A DNA stretch of 64,000 nucleotides from positions 1 through 64,000 of the forward strand of contig CAVSPO010000002.1 in assembly GCA_963730005.1 (NCBI GenBank), in the 5' to 3' direction. Numbering within the stretch: position 1 is the stretch's first letter; the number at the start of each line of letters is the position of its first letter. Shown here piece after piece: positions 43,445 through 51,783 of this stretch. Made by a program: the position numbers and the translations under genes. The notes beneath the pieces were generated by a model that was given only the letters and a program-made list of their open reading frames with translations, did no database searches and had not been told where the DNA came from. Source of the stretch: CAVSPO01 sp963730005. GTDB lineage: Bacteria; Actinomycetota; Actinomycetes; Propionibacteriales; Propionibacteriaceae.

Positions 43445-43945
43445 ATGTCAGAACTGATCATCATCGGCTACGACGACCACGAGACCGCAGGCAAGGCATA
43501 CGACAAGGTGCTCGAGCTCCAGCGCGACTTCGTGGTTGATCTCAACGGGCTCGCTGTCGTGCGCGTGGACGCTGACGGCAAGAAGCACGTGGACACCCCC
43601 GCCAAGGTGGTCGGGCTCTCTTCGGCGTCCGGCGCACTGTGGGGGATGATCTTCGGGCTGCTCTTCCTCGTCCCCGGGTTCGGTTTCGTGGTGGGCGGCC
43701 TGATGGGCGCAATGAGCGGCAAGCTCAGCCAGATCGGGATCAACCGTGCCTTCAAGGAGCGGGTCGAGGCAGTGCTCGAGCCAGGGAAGGCCGCCGTCGT
43801 GGTGATGGCCCGCAAGATCACCGAGGACAAGTTCGCGGCCGGTCTCGCTCCCTTTGGCGGCACCGTGATCCAGACCTCGCTCTCCGAGGCAGACGAGCAG
43901 GAACTGGCCGGGGAACTCGGCGACGCCGAGTCCAAGAACTCCTGA
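43445..43945 (+). CDS. DUF1269 family membrane protein
   Basis: A 166-residue protein. ATG 43445 follows AAAGGAGAAATCG. It has an N-terminal ferredoxin-like part (SELIIIGYDDHETAGKAYDKVLELQRD), then glycine-rich membrane helices (LWGMIFGLLFLVPGFGFVVGGLMGAMSG), typical of DUF1269, and a C-terminal soluble domain. Function is unknown; members appear with stress-type membrane proteins. It is the first gene of the plus-strand operon (DUF6325, SHOCT, permease, 33-residue ORF, GDPD). Confidence 0.85.
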   Translation: MSELIIIGYDDHETAGKAYDKVLELQRDFVVDLNGLAVVRVDADGKKHVDTPAKVVGLSSASGALWGMIFGLLFLVPGFGFVVGGLMGAMSGKLSQIGINRAFKERVEAVLEPGKAAVVVMARKITEDKFAAGLAPFGGTVIQTSLSEADEQELAGELGDAESKNS

Positions 43946-43988
43946 AACACCGCCGGCTTGACCACGACTGAAACGGAGTGAGACACCC

Positions 43989-44435
43989 ATGTCCGAGAAC
44001 CCACAGGACAGGCTCGGCCCTGTCGACATCCTCGTCATCGAATTCCCCCGAGGGGAGCTGAAGCAAGAGGGTTTCGCCACCCTCGTGGACCTCGTGGAGC
44101 GTGGCATCATCCATGTGCTCGACCTTGAGTTCGTGAAGAAGGATGCCGACGGCGGCGTCGCCATCGTCGACATCGAGGACGCCGTCGCGGGCGCGTCCGA
44201 GGACCTGGGCTTCCTGGTGGGAGCCTCCTCCGGGCTCCTGGACCTTGACGACGTCACGTTCGTGGGCGAGGTCATCGAGCCCGGCAGCCTCGCCGGCGTG
44301 CTGCTCTTCGAGCAGATCTGGATCATGCCCATGGCAGACGCGATCGAGCGCAGTGGCGCACGGATCGTCACCTTCGCCCACGTGGACCCCGAGGACGTCA
44401 TCGCGGCCCTCGGCTCCGACGACCTGACCGACTGA
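43989..44435 (+). CDS. DUF6325 family protein
   Basis: A 148-residue soluble protein. GPVDILVIEFP and the central VDLVERGIIHVLDLEFV, with the tail QIWIMPMADAIERSGARIV, fit DUF6325, a small actinobacterial family frequently next to DUF1269 and SHOCT genes. It has an acidic composition, and there are no catalytic motifs I can name. An interaction with the membrane partners is suggested by the conserved neighbourhood only. ATG 43989 is 43 bases after the DUF1269 gene. Confidence 0.75.
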   Translation: MSENPQDRLGPVDILVIEFPRGELKQEGFATLVDLVERGIIHVLDLEFVKKDADGGVAIVDIEDAVAGASEDLGFLVGASSGLLDLDDVTFVGEVIEPGSLAGVLLFEQIWIMPMADAIERSGARIVTFAHVDPEDVIAALGSDDLTD

Positions 44436-44454
44436 CAACCGAAGGAGAACGAAC

Positions 44455-44742
44455 ATGGGCCTCTTCAAGACCGCGGCACGCACGGCCGTCATCACGAGCA
44501 CTGCGACTCGTGCCCACGGCCGGGCAACTGCCAGGCAACAAAACAAATGGGCGGCACAGAATCCCGCTCCCGCTCCAGCCCCTGCTCCGGTGGTGGCTGC
44601 CGCGCCCGCACCAGCGGCGCCACCGGCCGACACCGCCACGATGATCGCCCAGCTGACGCAACTCGGTGAGCTGAAGGCCGCCGGCGTGCTCACCGAGGTC
44701 GAGTTCGAGGTGCAGAAGGCCCGGATTCTCCAGGGCGGCTGA
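44455..44742 (+). CDS. SHOCT-domain small protein
   Basis: A 95-residue protein with an N-terminal basic helical part, an Ala/Pro-rich linker (about 35-58, PAPAPAPAP-like) and a C-terminal SHOCT domain (MIAQLTQLGELKAAGVLTEVEFEVQKARIL), a short oligomerising element found at the ends of membrane and stress proteins. ATG 44455 follows GAAGGAGAACGAAC. It is the third gene of the operon. Confidence 0.85.
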   Translation: MGLFKTAARTAVITSTATRAHGRATARQQNKWAAQNPAPAPAPAPVVAAAPAPAAPPADTATMIAQLTQLGELKAAGVLTEVEFEVQKARILQGG

Positions 44743-44751
44743 GGCCTGCAG

Positions 44752-46554
44752 ATGGATCCAGCCGTCACCAGCCTGCTCATCCTCGCCGCATCGGTCGCCC
44801 TGTTCGTCTGGAACAGGCTCCCGGTGGGGGTGGTCGCCATCCTCACCGCGCTTGCGCTCTACGTCTCCGGCGTGCTGCCCGTGGACCAGGCACTCGCGGG
44901 TTTCGGTGACCCCGTCGTCATCTTCGTCGCCTCCCTCTTCGTGGTCAGCGAAGGGCTGGACGCGACCGGGGTGACGACGTGGGCCGGTCAGGCCATCACC
45001 GAGCGCGCCGGGACGGGCCGGCGCCGCCTGCTGATTGCGTTCATGCTGCTGGCGGGGGTGCTCACCGCGGTCGTGAGCCCCAACGGCTCGGTGGCGGCGC
45101 TGCTCCCCATGGTGGTGGTCGCGTCGTTGCGGCACAACCACCACCCCTCCCAGATGCTGATGCCGCTCGCGTTCGCTGCCCATGCCGGTTCCCTGCTGGC
45201 GTTGTCCGGCAGCCCGGTCAACGTCGTGGTGAGCGACGCGCTCGCGAGCACCGGGGCCGCGCCCTTCGGCTTCTTCGACTTCGCAGTCCTCGGTGTCCCA
45301 CTGCTCGCGGCCACGATTCTCCTGGCGACGTTCGCCGGGCCACGTCTCCTGCCCATCCTGACCCCCGGATCGGCGTTGTCGGACCTCAGTCAGCACGCCG
45401 CCACCCTCGCCGGTCACTACGCCCTCCAGGACGGCTTCTATCGGCTGCGGTTGCTGGAAGGTTCGCCGTTCGTGGGCTCGACGATCCGCGCCATCCCACC
45501 GGCTCCGTCCTCGCTGACAGTGCTCGGTGTCCAGACCGCGGCCGGGGCGGCCGCGGGCCAGGACCACACCATGATCCCCGGTGACACCGTGGCGCTGTCC
45601 GGGCCGGCCGGCGACGTCGTGGCCTTCGCCGACGCCAACCACCTCACCGTGGGGATGCGTCCCGTTGGCCCCGATGACCTGGTCACCAAGCAGATGGGGA
45701 TCGTCGAGGTTGTCGTGCCGCCGCGCTCGCCGCTGGTTGGCGAGCGGGTGTTTCCCGGCATGGTCCGGCTCGGTGAGATCGTCATCCTTGCCGTCGGCCA
45801 CCTGGGACGGGACCGGGGCGCGCGGGAGACCGTCCTCGCCGAGGGCGACTCACTCCTGCTCCACGGCCCGTGGGCGGTCATCGACACTCTGGTGGACGAC
45901 CGTGACGTGCTCGTCATCGACTCCCCGGACCGCGTCCGCCGCCAAGCCGTCCCGTTCGGTGCCCGAGCCGTCGAGGCCGTCATCATCCTTGGCGCGATGG
46001 TGGTGCTGCTGGCGACCGGGGCCGTGCCTCCTGCAGTGGCGGGCTTGGGTGCGGCGGCCGCCATGGTCGCCTTCCGCGTGATCAGCCCGCAACAGGCCTA
46101 CCGTGCCGTCTCCTGGCAGACCATCGTGCTCCTGGGGGGCCTCATCCCGCTCTCAACGGCCATCTCGGTTTCGGGGGCCGCCGACCTGATCGCGGGCGGC
46201 CTCCTCGCAGTGGTCGGCGGTGGGTCGCCGTATGTCCTCCTCGTCGCCCTCTTCCTGGTCACTGCCACGCTCGGGCAGGTCATCAGCAACACCGCAACCG
46301 TCCTCATCGTCGTCCCGATCGCGCTCGCTGCCGCCTTGGAATCCGGCGTCTCCCCCGCCCCCGTCCTCATGCTGGTGGCGGTCGCGGGCGCGTCATCCTT
46401 CCTCACCCCGATTGCGACACCCGCCAACATGATGGTGATGGGTCCGGCGGGCTACCGTTTCGGCGACTACTGGAAGTTCGGGCTCCCCCTCCTCCTCATC
46501 TGGCTCGCGATCGCCCTGCTGGTGATCCCGCTCGTGTGGCCACTCACGCCATGA
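44752..46554 (+). CDS. SLC13/DASS-type or ArsB/NhaD-superfamily anion transporter with TrkA-C domains
   Basis: A 600-residue protein with two membrane halves (about 1-195 and 400-600) flanking a soluble region with two TrkA-C-like domains (about 205-385: GSTIRAIPPAPSSLTVLG, VGERVFPGMVRLGEIVILAVG). The re-entrant signatures SPNGSVAALLPM and NTATVLIVVPIA, repeated in the two halves, match the ion-transporter superfamily. The substrate may be a divalent anion or a dicarboxylate; TrkA-C suggests nucleotide or ion gating. The stop overlaps the next small ORF as ATGA. Confidence 0.85.
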   Translation: MDPAVTSLLILAASVALFVWNRLPVGVVAILTALALYVSGVLPVDQALAGFGDPVVIFVASLFVVSEGLDATGVTTWAGQAITERAGTGRRRLLIAFMLLAGVLTAVVSPNGSVAALLPMVVVASLRHNHHPSQMLMPLAFAAHAGSLLALSGSPVNVVVSDALASTGAAPFGFFDFAVLGVPLLAATILLATFAGPRLLPILTPGSALSDLSQHAATLAGHYALQDGFYRLRLLEGSPFVGSTIRAIPPAPSSLTVLGVQTAAGAAAGQDHTMIPGDTVALSGPAGDVVAFADANHLTVGMRPVGPDDLVTKQMGIVEVVVPPRSPLVGERVFPGMVRLGEIVILAVGHLGRDRGARETVLAEGDSLLLHGPWAVIDTLVDDRDVLVIDSPDRVRRQAVPFGARAVEAVIILGAMVVLLATGAVPPAVAGLGAAAAMVAFRVISPQQAYRAVSWQTIVLLGGLIPLSTAISVSGAADLIAGGLLAVVGGGSPYVLLVALFLVTATLGQVISNTATVLIVVPIALAAALESGVSPAPVLMLVAVAGASSFLTPIATPANMMVMGPAGYRFGDYWKFGLPLLLIWLAIALLVIPLVWPLTP

Positions 46555-46652
46555 GCGGGGTGTGGGTGGCCGTCATTCCCGACGGGTTGCAGGTCGTCGT
46601 CGACGACGGCGTCGGCCAACGCGTCGAGGTTGGGGCCGTGGGGACACCGTGA
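46551..46652 (+). CDS. 33-residue ORF coupled to both neighbours
   Basis: ATG at 46551 overlaps the transporter stop (ATGA) and its own stop overlaps the GDPD start at 46649 (GTGA). The 33 residues (MSGVWVAVIPDGLQVVVDDG, then VGQRVEVGAVGTP) alternate hydrophobic and polar, like a beta hairpin. Four-base overlaps at both ends are a strong sign of translation, and the operon would otherwise have an unexplained 94-base gap. Function unknown. The GDPD frame can also be read open through this region, so a longer GDPD is the alternative. Confidence 0.55.
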   Translation: MSGVWVAVIPDGLQVVVDDGVGQRVEVGAVGTP

Positions 46653-48427
46653 GGATTCGCGACGCCGTGGCGACCGCGGCGCGGGCCGTCGGCACCCACT
46701 GGGGCATCTGGCTGCGCACCGCCGTCGTCCTGCAGGTGCTGGCGGCGCTCGTAGCCGGCCCGACCATCGCGCTCCTGCTGCGGGCGGCGCTCCGCGCGGC
46801 GGGCGTCGGTGCGCTCACCGAGGCAAGCGTCGGCCAGGTGGTGCGCCATCCCGTGGCTCTGATCGTCCTCCTGGCGCTCACCGTGGTCGCCACGGTCACG
46901 GTGCTGGTGCAACACGCCGCATTCGTCCTCCTCGCCAGAGAACTCCGGTCCGGACGCCTGCCCCGGATTCGCGACCTCGCGAGTGCGGGCCTCGCGGCGG
47001 CCCGGCGGCTCGCAGGTCCGCAACTCGGCTTGGTGGCCCTGTACTCCTTCCTCCTGGTGCCCCTGGGCGGTTTCACGGTCGGGGCCTCGCTGTCGCGCGG
47101 GATCGAACTGCCGCCCTTCATCGCCGGTGAACTCCAGAAGACCCCACTGGGCACCACCGCGTGGTTGGTGGGCCTGCTCGTGGTCCTCGCGGTCAACCTG
47201 CGCCTGGTGTTCGTGCCCACCCTGCTCCTCACGACCGACCGAACGCCTGTCGCGGCGTTCACCGCCAGCTGGCGGCTGACCGGCGGCTCGGCTGCCGCAA
47301 GGATCGCCCTCCTCGCGCTCACGATCGGTGCTGCGTCCGCGGTCCTGTCCGCGGGGCTGGTCACCATGGTCGTGGCAGTGACGCGGCTCTCCGACCTCGT
47401 CTGGCCCGCGGCGTCCCCGGTGGTGGCAGGGCTCGCGCTGACCGGTGTGCAGGCCATCATCGTGGTGGGCGCGGGCCTGCTCGCGGGGTTCGTGAGCGTC
47501 GCGCTCGTCACCCTTGCCGCACCCGACCGTGGGGAGTTGCCCGGGCCGCCACCCTCGGTGCCGGCGGTCCAGCGAGCGGCCCTGCCGGCCGCCATCGTTG
47601 TCGCCGCGATCACGATCGCGGCGGTGGCCAACACCGCCGCTCTGACGAGGCTCGGGACGGCCCCCCGCACTGCTGTGGTGGCGCACCGTGGAGCGACCTA
47701 CGGCGCGGTGGAGAACACCCTGGAGTCCCTTGAGGCCGCGGCCGCCCTCGGCGCAGACGTCGTCGAGCTCGACGTGCTGCAGGCCGGCGACGGCGGTCTC
47801 GTCGTGGTGCACGACACCAACCTGCGCCGGATCGCGGGAGTCAACCGGAACGTGTGGGAGATGACGACGGCGGAACTCGCCGCGACCACGGTCCGCCAGG
47901 GCGGCCGGGAAGCCACCCTGCCGACGTTCGAGCAGTTCGCCGAGCGAGCCGCGGAACTGGGCGTCCCGCTGCTCGTGGAGCTGAAGGCGCACGGGCACGA
48001 GCACGGTGACTTCGTGGGCGACGTCATCGCCGTGCTCAAGAAGAACGGCCTGGTGGAGGACTCCCTGGTGCAAGCCTTCGACTCGCGGACCGTCGAAGAG
48101 ATCGAGGCGCGTTTTCCCGAGGTCACGACCGGTTGGGTGGTGGCGTTCTCCCGCGGCCGCCTGGATGTCGGGGCCGCAGACTTCGTGACGATGGAACAGA
48201 CGTCCTACTCCCGCGCCGTGCTGCACCAGACCCACGCCGCCGGGGTGCAGGTGTTCCTCTGGACGGTGACGGACCCGGTGCTGATGCGCGCGTTCATGCG
48301 CGACGGCGTCGACGGGCTGATCACCGGCTACCCGTCCCGCGCACTCGAACAGCGCGAGGCCGTGGCAGCGGAGACGGGGATGGCCGGGCGGCTCGAGGAC
48401 ACCCTCCGCGCGCTCGTGGACTGGTGA
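46649..48427 (+). CDS. glycerophosphodiester phosphodiesterase with N-terminal membrane domain
   Basis: A 592-residue protein. GTG 46649 is chosen by the coupling. The first ~320 residues are a multi-helix membrane domain of the GDPD-associated type (for example WLVGLLVVLAVNLRLVFVPTLLL). The catalytic barrel begins at VVAHRGATYGAVENT (HRG) with E-L-D and VVVHDTNLRRIAG and ends TDPVLMRAFMRDGVDGLITGYP. It cleaves glycerophosphodiesters, possibly on lipid head groups or teichoic-type polymers at the membrane. It is the last gene of the operon. Confidence 0.9.
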   Translation: MRIRDAVATAARAVGTHWGIWLRTAVVLQVLAALVAGPTIALLLRAALRAAGVGALTEASVGQVVRHPVALIVLLALTVVATVTVLVQHAAFVLLARELRSGRLPRIRDLASAGLAAARRLAGPQLGLVALYSFLLVPLGGFTVGASLSRGIELPPFIAGELQKTPLGTTAWLVGLLVVLAVNLRLVFVPTLLLTTDRTPVAAFTASWRLTGGSAAARIALLALTIGAASAVLSAGLVTMVVAVTRLSDLVWPAASPVVAGLALTGVQAIIVVGAGLLAGFVSVALVTLAAPDRGELPGPPPSVPAVQRAALPAAIVVAAITIAAVANTAALTRLGTAPRTAVVAHRGATYGAVENTLESLEAAAALGADVVELDVLQAGDGGLVVVHDTNLRRIAGVNRNVWEMTTAELAATTVRQGGREATLPTFEQFAERAAELGVPLLVELKAHGHEHGDFVGDVIAVLKKNGLVEDSLVQAFDSRTVEEIEARFPEVTTGWVVAFSRGRLDVGAADFVTMEQTSYSRAVLHQTHAAGVQVFLWTVTDPVLMRAFMRDGVDGLITGYPSRALEQREAVAAETGMAGRLEDTLRALVDW

Positions 48428-48461
48428 GCGCCGTGGCCCGGAAAGACCAGAGACGGGGAGT

Positions 48462-48857
48462 CTAGGAGCGCTGCTCCTTGACCTCCGCGAGGACTTTCTT
48501 GAACAGCACCATCGGGAGCAGCACGGCCGCCAGCAGCACGAACACCCACACGATGAAGGGGGCGAGGATCCAGGTGGTCGCCCCATTGATCGTCAACCCG
48601 TCTGTGAAGATGTTGGTCAGGAACAAGCCGACGAACGTCGTGACCAGTGCGATCCCGCCGCGCAGCGCCGGGACGTACTTCATCGACAGCTTGAGCACGA
48701 AGGGCCCGAGCAGCACCTCGACCCCGGTGAAGAAGAGCACGCTCACCACGAAGCCGATGGGCCGTACCTGCAGACCGGGAAGGATCAGTGCTGCCACCAG
48801 CACCCCAGCGGCGTTCGCCAGCAGGTGCAGTGCCGTGGTGGCGAGGAATCGGATCAT
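48462..48857 (-). CDS. phage-holin-4 superfamily (YvlD-like) membrane protein
   Basis: A 131-residue protein with four hydrophobic helices (MIRFLATTALHLLANAAGVLVAALILPG; GFVVSVLFFTGVEVLLG; GGIALVTTFVGLFLTNIFTDGL; WILAPFIVWVFVLLAAVLLPMV). It belongs to the Phage_holin_4_2/YvlD family, which in bacteria is a membrane stress protein rather than a lytic holin. It faces the HdeD-like gene across the strongest-geometry intergenic region (163 bases with a palindrome). Confidence 0.8.
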   Translation of the reverse strand: MIRFLATTALHLLANAAGVLVAALILPGLQVRPIGFVVSVLFFTGVEVLLGPFVLKLSMKYVPALRGGIALVTTFVGLFLTNIFTDGLTINGATTWILAPFIVWVFVLLAAVLLPMVLFKKVLAEVKEQRS

Positions 48858-48922
48858 GTCTGGACCTCCTCAGGGGCGCGGGACGCCAACAGTCACGATA
48901 CGCGCGCTGCCGGGTCCGTGAC

Positions 48923-48939
48923 TCACCCGGAATGGGTGA
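48923..48939. promoter_or_regulatory. palindrome site 3: TCACCCG-GAA-TGGGTGA between divergent holin-like and HdeD-like genes
   Basis: Left arm 48923-48929, right arm 48933-48939, one mismatch. It lies 74 bases from the holin-like start and 90 from the HdeD-like start, matching site 1's geometry (intergenic length also 163). ACGATA (TATCGT on the minus strand) at 48895-48900 is a plausible -10 box for the holin-like gene, 22 bases from the palindrome. Confidence 0.65.
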
Positions 48940-49020
48940 TGCGGGCACTACCACTCAAGGGCGAGCCTGATCTTTCAAGAGCCGCAGCTGCGGCGTGATT
49001 GTGCGCACCAAGGAGCCACC

Positions 49021-49560
49021 ATGACCGATACCGCCACACCCGAACTCGTCCAACGCCGAACTGTCCTCGATGTCATCGTCGGGATCCTGATCGTCGTCGC
49101 GGGCATCTTCCTCTTGGGCAACGTCGTCTTCGCCACCGCGTTCTCGGTACTCCTCCTCGGGTGGACAGTGCTGATCGCGGGCGTGGCGGAGATCTTCACC
49201 GCCTTCTTCCGCATCAAGTCCGGGGGCTTCTTCTCGGCAGCCCTCGGTGGCGCGATCCTCACGGTCCTCGGCCTGTTCATCCTGCGCAACCCGCTGGTCG
49301 GTGCGGTGACCCTGACCCTCCTTGCGGGCTCGCTCTTCCTGGCGAGCGGAATCACGCGCATCCTCGCCTCCGCCCAATTCCCCCACGGACGCTGGGTGCT
49401 GGTTGCCTCGGGCATCGTCTCCGTCCTGCTCGGTCTCTGGGTGCTGTTCAACCTCGGCTCCGCCACCCTCACGCTGCTGGGCACCTTGCTGGGCGTCCAG
49501 ACCCTGTTGGAGGGCCTGACCCTCATCACCGTCGGACGCCTCCGCGCGCCGAAGTCCTGA
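49021..49560 (+). CDS. HdeD/DUF308 family membrane protein
   Basis: A 179-residue protein with six helices in three DUF308 repeats (VLDVIVGILIVVAGIFLLGN; VLLLGWTVLIAGVAEIF; GAILTVLGLFILRNPL; and so on). HdeD in E. coli helps acid resistance; the general role is membrane stress tolerance. ATG 49021 follows AAGGAGCCACC. It is followed closely (28 bases) by the M17-N gene and probably shares its transcript. Confidence 0.85.
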   Translation: MTDTATPELVQRRTVLDVIVGILIVVAGIFLLGNVVFATAFSVLLLGWTVLIAGVAEIFTAFFRIKSGGFFSAALGGAILTVLGLFILRNPLVGAVTLTLLAGSLFLASGITRILASAQFPHGRWVLVASGIVSVLLGLWVLFNLGSATLTLLGTLLGVQTLLEGLTLITVGRLRAPKS

Positions 49561-49588
49561 CACCCCACTCGAAACGAGAGGAAGCCTG

Positions 49589-50032
49589 ATGGCTCGCCAA
49601 CCCAACAAGCTGATCCCTGCTGACTTCCCTGCCACCCCTTCTCAGCTGGTGCCGCCGCGGGTGCTGGTCGTCGCCGAGTTCGACGGGGTGGACGCCATCG
49701 GCCACCTCGTTCATGCCGAGGGCGAGGTCCCAGCGGGTCTTGGGATCTCGCGCGCCGGCCTGGTCGCGGCAGGCTTCGAGAGCAAGGTCGGGACCGCGTT
49801 CGTGATCCCCCGCGACGGCGGGCCCGAGCTCGTCGCAGTGGGTGCCGGTCCGGCGGGCGAGCTGACCCTCGCCGGCGTCCGGGACCTGGCCGCCGCGTTC
49901 GCGAGGGCCACCGCCCCGCGCAGTGCGACCGTGGCCCTCGACCTGTCCGATCTTTCGCTGGAGCCGGCCGCCGCCGCGCAGGCCGCAGTCGAGGGCCTGG
50001 ACCTGTTCATTCAGCATGGTGGGCTGGGTTGA
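49589..50032 (+). CDS. stand-alone leucyl-aminopeptidase (M17) N-terminal domain protein
   Basis: A 147-residue protein. The pattern matches the peptidase M17 N-terminal macro-like domain: VLVVAEFDGVDAIGH, GFESKVGTAFVIPRDGGPELVAVGAG, LTLAGVRDLAAAFARAT, ATVALDLSDLSLEP, AAVEGL. In full-length aminopeptidases the metal- and substrate-binding catalytic domain follows at that point; here it ends after 20 more residues, IQHGGLG. It is either a regulatory fragment or the relic of a deletion. It overlaps the convergent membrane gene by 26 bases. ATG 49589 follows GAGAGGAAGCCTG. Confidence 0.65.
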   Translation: MARQPNKLIPADFPATPSQLVPPRVLVVAEFDGVDAIGHLVHAEGEVPAGLGISRAGLVAAGFESKVGTAFVIPRDGGPELVAVGAGPAGELTLAGVRDLAAAFARATAPRSATVALDLSDLSLEPAAAAQAAVEGLDLFIQHGGLG

Positions 50033-50657
50033 GGAGGATGAGCACGCTGATCAGGAACACCCACACCGGGAAGATCAGCGTGACCCACAGGCTGAGGCTG
50101 ATCAGGACGAGCAACACCAGGGCCAAACCCCAGGTGACGGCCACCGTCCACCGCTTCATGAGGCCGGTGCGAAGCCAGATGGTGCCGAGCGAGATCATGA
50201 ACACCCCGGCCATCCGCAGGGCGTAGATGTTGCTGATCTGCAGCATCAGCACCCGCCCGAACACTGCGACGTCCTCTGCGGGGGCCTCGGTTCCGCCATA
50301 CACGAGGAGGCCACCCGCGATCGCGGACGACACGAACACCATCGCGAGGAACACCAGCCCACTGCCCAGGAAGATGGTGGCGAAGAAGCGGTCCTCGAAC
50401 TCGCCAAGCCGGTCCCGGACCACCCCGATGAACCAGAGGAAGGAGATCCCGGCATAGGGCAACAGAAAGAGTGCCACCCTGACCTGGGCTGCGCCGCGTT
50501 CGTACCACTGGGATCCCACGAAGGGGTCGTCGCCCAGACCCGTGCGCATCAGGATGAGGCTCGTCGCGAACAGCACTGCGAACAGGATCCCCGCCACCGC
50601 CGCGGCGCGCGGTGCGGTCAGCCGCCTCAGGGGGGAACCACCCGAGTGGTTCGACAT
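50007..50657 (-). CDS. multi-helix membrane protein, unknown
   Basis: A 216-residue protein; ATG 50657 is chosen over a frame start at 50786 that runs through the palindrome. There are about six helices (AVAGILFAVLFATSLILM; ALFLLPYAGISFLWFIGVV; FLGSGLVFLAMVFVSSAIAGGLLVYGG; AVTWGLALVLLVLISLSLWVTLIFPVWVFLISVLILL). I recognise no named family. It shares a divergent promoter region and palindrome with the META lipoprotein. Confidence 0.75.
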   Translation of the reverse strand: MSNHSGGSPLRRLTAPRAAAVAGILFAVLFATSLILMRTGLGDDPFVGSQWYERGAAQVRVALFLLPYAGISFLWFIGVVRDRLGEFEDRFFATIFLGSGLVFLAMVFVSSAIAGGLLVYGGTEAPAEDVAVFGRVLMLQISNIYALRMAGVFMISLGTIWLRTGLMKRWTVAVTWGLALVLLVLISLSLWVTLIFPVWVFLISVLILLNPAHHAE

Positions 50658-50763
50658 GGTCAACCCCCTATCCCCGCGTTCGGCGACGATCGTCGTGGTC
50701 TTCGGTAACGGTACTCCAGCACAGGCAGCCGTGACGGGGCGGCGGATCACCCCCATCCCGGGA

Positions 50764-50780
50764 TCACCCGGTACGGGTGA
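50764..50780. promoter_or_regulatory. palindrome site 4: TCACCCG-GTA-CGGGTGA (perfect) between divergent membrane-protein and META genes
   Basis: A perfect 7-bp-arm palindrome extended by A/T to ATCACCCGGTACGGGTGAT. It lies 115 bases from the membrane-protein start and 65 from the META lipoprotein. It is the best copy of the motif and defines it: TCACCCG-N3-CGGGTGA. Confidence 0.7.
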
Positions 50781-50836
50781 TGGCACCCGCAGTGGCCGGG
50801 GAGAAGATCAGGGAAACGGACCGGAAAGGGTTTCCC

Positions 50837-51676
50837 ATGCTCAAAGCCCTACTGACGACCGCACTGGTCGCGCTGTCGCTGCTGCTCACCTCCTGCGCCT
50901 CCTCGCCGACACCCACTGCCAGCAGTCCGGCTACGCCGTCGCCGACCGCGGCGTCCGAGGACGTCGTCGACACCGCGTGGCTGCTCGACACCCTTGCCGG
51001 CCAGGCCCCTGTGGTCGGCAGCGAAGTGACTGCACAGTTCGGAGTTGACGGCTCCCTCACCGGCTCCGGGGGGTGCAACCGCTATCGCGGTACGTTCGTG
51101 GTCTCCGACGGAACCATCCGCGTCGAGGACGCACTCGCCGCCACCATGATGGCCTGCAGCGAGGACGTGATGACTCAAGAGAGCGCCTTCTTCGCTGCCC
51201 TGCAGAGCGCGCGCAGCTACTCGGTCGTGGGCGGACGCCTGACCCTGGCGGACGAGGCGGGCAAGACCCTGGCGACGTTCTCGGCGCAGTCGCGGGAGTT
51301 GGCTGCCAGCAGTTGGCAGGTCGTCGCCCTGAACAACGGCCAGCAGGCCGTCGTCAACGTGCTGGACGGGACGACCCTGACGATCGCGTTCGGCGAAGAC
51401 GGCACCGTGACCGGCTCGAGCGGGTGCAACTCCTTCCGCGGCCCGTACACCAGTGCGGCCGGTGTCGTGAAGCTGGGACCGCTTGCCTCCACGATGATGG
51501 CATGCCTGGATCCGGAGGGCGTCATGGATCAGGAGGCGCAACTTGTCGCAGCACTGGAGAGCGCCGCCACGTACACCATCGAAGGCTCCTGGCTCGAGAT
51601 GCGCACCGCCGACGACGCCACGGCCGTCCGGTTCACCCGCCAGCCGCAACCTTCGGCCGCCCCAACGACTCCCTGA
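50837..51676 (+). CDS. lipoprotein with two META domains
   Basis: A 279-residue lipoprotein; ATG 50837. The signal peptide LVALSLLLTSCASS gives lipobox LTSC. Two META domains follow (VGSEVTAQFGVDGSLTGSGGCNRYRG and TIAFGEDGTVTGSSGCNSFRGPY; both with TMMAC later). META/HslJ domains occur in heat-shock and motility- or antibiotic-tolerance outer-layer proteins. It is extracytoplasmic, membrane-tethered. Confidence 0.88.
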   Translation: MLKALLTTALVALSLLLTSCASSPTPTASSPATPSPTAASEDVVDTAWLLDTLAGQAPVVGSEVTAQFGVDGSLTGSGGCNRYRGTFVVSDGTIRVEDALAATMMACSEDVMTQESAFFAALQSARSYSVVGGRLTLADEAGKTLATFSAQSRELAASSWQVVALNNGQQAVVNVLDGTTLTIAFGEDGTVTGSSGCNSFRGPYTSAAGVVKLGPLASTMMACLDPEGVMDQEAQLVAALESAATYTIEGSWLEMRTADDATAVRFTRQPQPSAAPTTP

Positions 51677-51727
51677 CCACCAACACGCAGTGCCAAGCAG
51701 TCGCGGGCTCTTCAGCACGAGCAGACG

Positions 51728-51766
51728 TGACAGGGGCGGCGGGATCACCCCGCCGCCCCTGTCACT
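51728..51766. terminator. perfect 17-bp stem-loop, bidirectional
   Basis: The arms 51728-51744 and 51750-51766 pair exactly with a 5-base ATCAC loop. It lies between the convergent META gene (ends 51676) and the DUF389 chimera (ends 51784). It serves both. Confidence 0.85.
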
Positions 51767-51783
51767 CGACCGCAGGCCGACCG

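Noticed and set aside
46544..48586. A 680-codon open frame antisense to the GDPD gene
   Set aside because: It is charged, repetitive and without domains, and opposite a clear phosphodiesterase.
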